From: CAZTQN01 sp964615765
GTDB lineage: Bacteria; Planctomycetota; Phycisphaerae; Phycisphaerales; UBA1924
Direction of reading: 5' to 3'
Length of the DNA stretch: 64,000 nucleotides
Assembly: GCA_964615765.1 (NCBI GenBank)
Contig: CAZTQN010000022.1
Span: 3,018 to 67,017, forward strand
Of this stretch, positions 62,876 through 64,000 are shown one piece after another; the stretch's first letter is position 1; the number at the start of each line of letters is the position of its first letter. The position numbers were made by a program, and so were the translations under genes. Below the pieces are notes generated by a model. It made no database searches. It saw only the letters and a program-made list of their open reading frames with translations, and was not told the DNA's origin.

Positions 62876-64000
62876 ATGGGGCGCCCGCGCCGTCATGCCG
62901 CAGTCGTGCTGAGCGCCGGTCTGATCGGACTGGGCGGTGTCAGCACCGCGGCAGCCGCGCCCGGCTCGGAAGGCAACAGCGCCGAACTCACCCAGATCGG
63001 GCCCGTTGGCCCAAACGTGGGCACATTGTCGTCGGAACTCGCAGCGCCGCACCGGGCGGGCGCGGCCCTGGTCCGCGTGATCGACCCGGGCGTGCTGGAG
63101 GCGCTGCGGGCGGAGTGGGAGCCGACGCCGGGCAGCCCCGCCGCGATCGCGCGGGACGTGCTGCGCGGCATCGACGCGCGCGTGACGCGATCGTGGTCGA
63201 TGGTGCCGGGGCTGGCGCAGATCACGTTCCCGGGGCCGGTGAGCGACGCGCTCGAGGCGGTGCGGGCCCGGCCGGACGTGTTCGCGTACGCCGCGCCCGA
63301 TCACGCCGTTTTCCCCGGCGGAGACCTGCCCGCGTGCCAGACGGCGACCGACGGGCCGTTCGTAAATGACCCGCTGTTCCCGCTGCTGTACGGCATGCTG
63401 AACCTCGGGCGGCCCATCAACGGCTCGCCCGCGTCCGCCGGGATCGATATCAACGTCGACTCGGCGTGGCGCGTGGTTCGCGGCGATCCTGATCTCATCA
63501 TCGCCGTCATCGATTCGGGCATCGACGTCACCCACCCGGACCTGAACGCGAACATCTTCGTCAACACGGTTGAGCAGGACGGCCTGCCCGGCGTTGACGA
63601 TGACCTCAACGGGCTGATCGACGACATCAACGGGTGGGACTTTGTCGAGGACGACAACACGCCCGGCGGCGCTTCGAGCGCTCGGCACGGGACGCACGTC
63701 GCCGGCACCATCGCCGCGCTCGGGAACAACGGCAAGGGCGTCACCGGCGTGGTGCACCGGGCCCGCCTGCTCCCGTGCAAGTTCATCGGCGATGTGGACG
63801 GGTCGGTGTCGGGGGCGATCTCGGCGATCGAGTACGCCGTGCGCATGGGCGCGCGGCTGAGCAACAACAGTTGGGGCACGGGCGTCGCCAACGCGGCGCT
63901 CGAAGACGCCATCCGGACCGCCGGGCAGGCCGGGCACTTGATGATCGTGTCGGCGGGCAACGCGGGGCGCAACATCGACCAGCTGCCGTTTTACCCGGCG
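62876..64000 (+). CDS. Secreted subtilisin-like serine protease (S8), 3' end outside the window
   Basis: ATG 62876 follows GGAGGAGAGAG; 375 codons are visible before the window ends. Signal peptide AAVVLSAGLIGLGGVSTAAA is followed by a propeptide-like region. The peptidase S8 domain has the Asp motif LIIAVIDSGIDVTHPDLN (Asp213) and the His motif RHGTHVAGTIAALGNNGKGV (His271), followed by AISAIEYAVRMGARLSNNSW and HLMIVSAGNAG with the oxyanion-hole Asn. The catalytic Ser (GTSMA) lies beyond 64000. It is exported, adjacent to the metalloprotease and beta-helix genes. A dockerin or PEP-CTERM tail would be expected but cannot be seen. Confidence 0.93.
   Translation, partial: MGRPRRHAAVVLSAGLIGLGGVSTAAAAPGSEGNSAELTQIGPVGPNVGTLSSELAAPHRAGAALVRVIDPGVLEALRAEWEPTPGSPAAIARDVLRGIDARVTRSWSMVPGLAQITFPGPVSDALEAVRARPDVFAYAAPDHAVFPGGDLPACQTATDGPFVNDPLFPLLYGMLNLGRPINGSPASAGIDINVDSAWRVVRGDPDLIIAVIDSGIDVTHPDLNANIFVNTVEQDGLPGVDDDLNGLIDDINGWDFVEDDNTPGGASSARHGTHVAGTIAALGNNGKGVTGVVHRARLLPCKFIGDVDGSVSGAISAIEYAVRMGARLSNNSWGTGVANAALEDAIRTAGQAGHLMIVSAGNAGRNIDQLPFYPA

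Noticed and set aside
1..64000. tRNA, rRNA, tmRNA, RNase P or SRP RNA genes, and insertion sequences
   Set aside because: No conserved RNA core sequences, transposase or integrase motifs were recognised while reading both strands; a covariance-model search was not possible here.

Overview
The window looks like a very GC-rich planctomycete chromosome, most likely of the Phycisphaerae/Phycisphaerales type. The basis is the large number of secreted proteins ending in a dockerin-like tail (D-x-N/D-x-S-G ... VQDxFDFLAAxFxGC(P), here called the GC-type dockerin), several PEP-CTERM-like tails (VPxPG, hydrophobic stretch, RRR), prepilin-type proteins with the FTxxELxxVIAI motif, a membrane-fused Ser/Thr kinase and high-GC codon use. 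No rRNA, tRNA, CRISPR array, transposase or integrase was found. Two runs of 100 N (28121-28220 and 49486-49585) mark assembly gaps, and both lie in repeats. Layout: 1-1.8 kb holds a broken TPR/O-GlcNAc-transferase-like gene coupled to a GNAT acetyltransferase. 1.9-6.8 kb holds a PgeF/YfiH family protein, a first dockerin-tailed protein, a hexapeptide acetyltransferase with a uridine-kinase-like gene, and a divergent concentrative nucleoside transporter. 6.9-12.75 kb is an array of five related secreted fibronectin/Ig-like proteins with a single dockerin tail. 13-15.6 kb is a lower-GC patch of small unknown genes (DUF4304-like, a frameshifted ORF, a membrane protein). 15.7-31.7 kb holds lepA, two PEP-CTERM proteins, a Ser/Thr kinase, two dockerin proteins, an AhpD-like protein, Sua5/TsaC, a RES-Xre toxin-antitoxin pair and a STAS protein. 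32-45.8 kb holds a Tat-exported epimerase, a Fur family regulator, a prepilin, a phospholipase C, dprA, lexA, a chlorite-dismutase-like protein and a SUMF1-like protein. 45.7-64 kb is rich in exported proteins: more dockerin proteins, manC, a cysteine-rich repeat protein, kbl, yceI, and at the right end a zinc metalloprotease, a beta-helix protein and the start of a subtilase. Thirteen predicted products carry dockerin-like tails and five carry PEP-CTERM-like tails, so a large part of the window encodes cell-surface or extracellular material. Two features run through the whole window. First, arrays of 7-12 bp tandem units (GGCACCAG, GGTGACGC, GGGCCGA, GGAGACGC, CGCGTCCC, GTGGCGAA and others) begin almost exactly at stop codons. 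Several fold back into large hairpins. Pieces of the same families are also found inside coding sequences (pgeF, lepA, probably the GT41-like gene and a PEP-CTERM gene). Second, the + strand is clearly C-rich up to about 10.5-11 kb and G-rich afterwards, whichever strand the genes are on. That suggests a replication-skew switch point (origin-like) or an inversion/assembly boundary near 11-11.7 kb.
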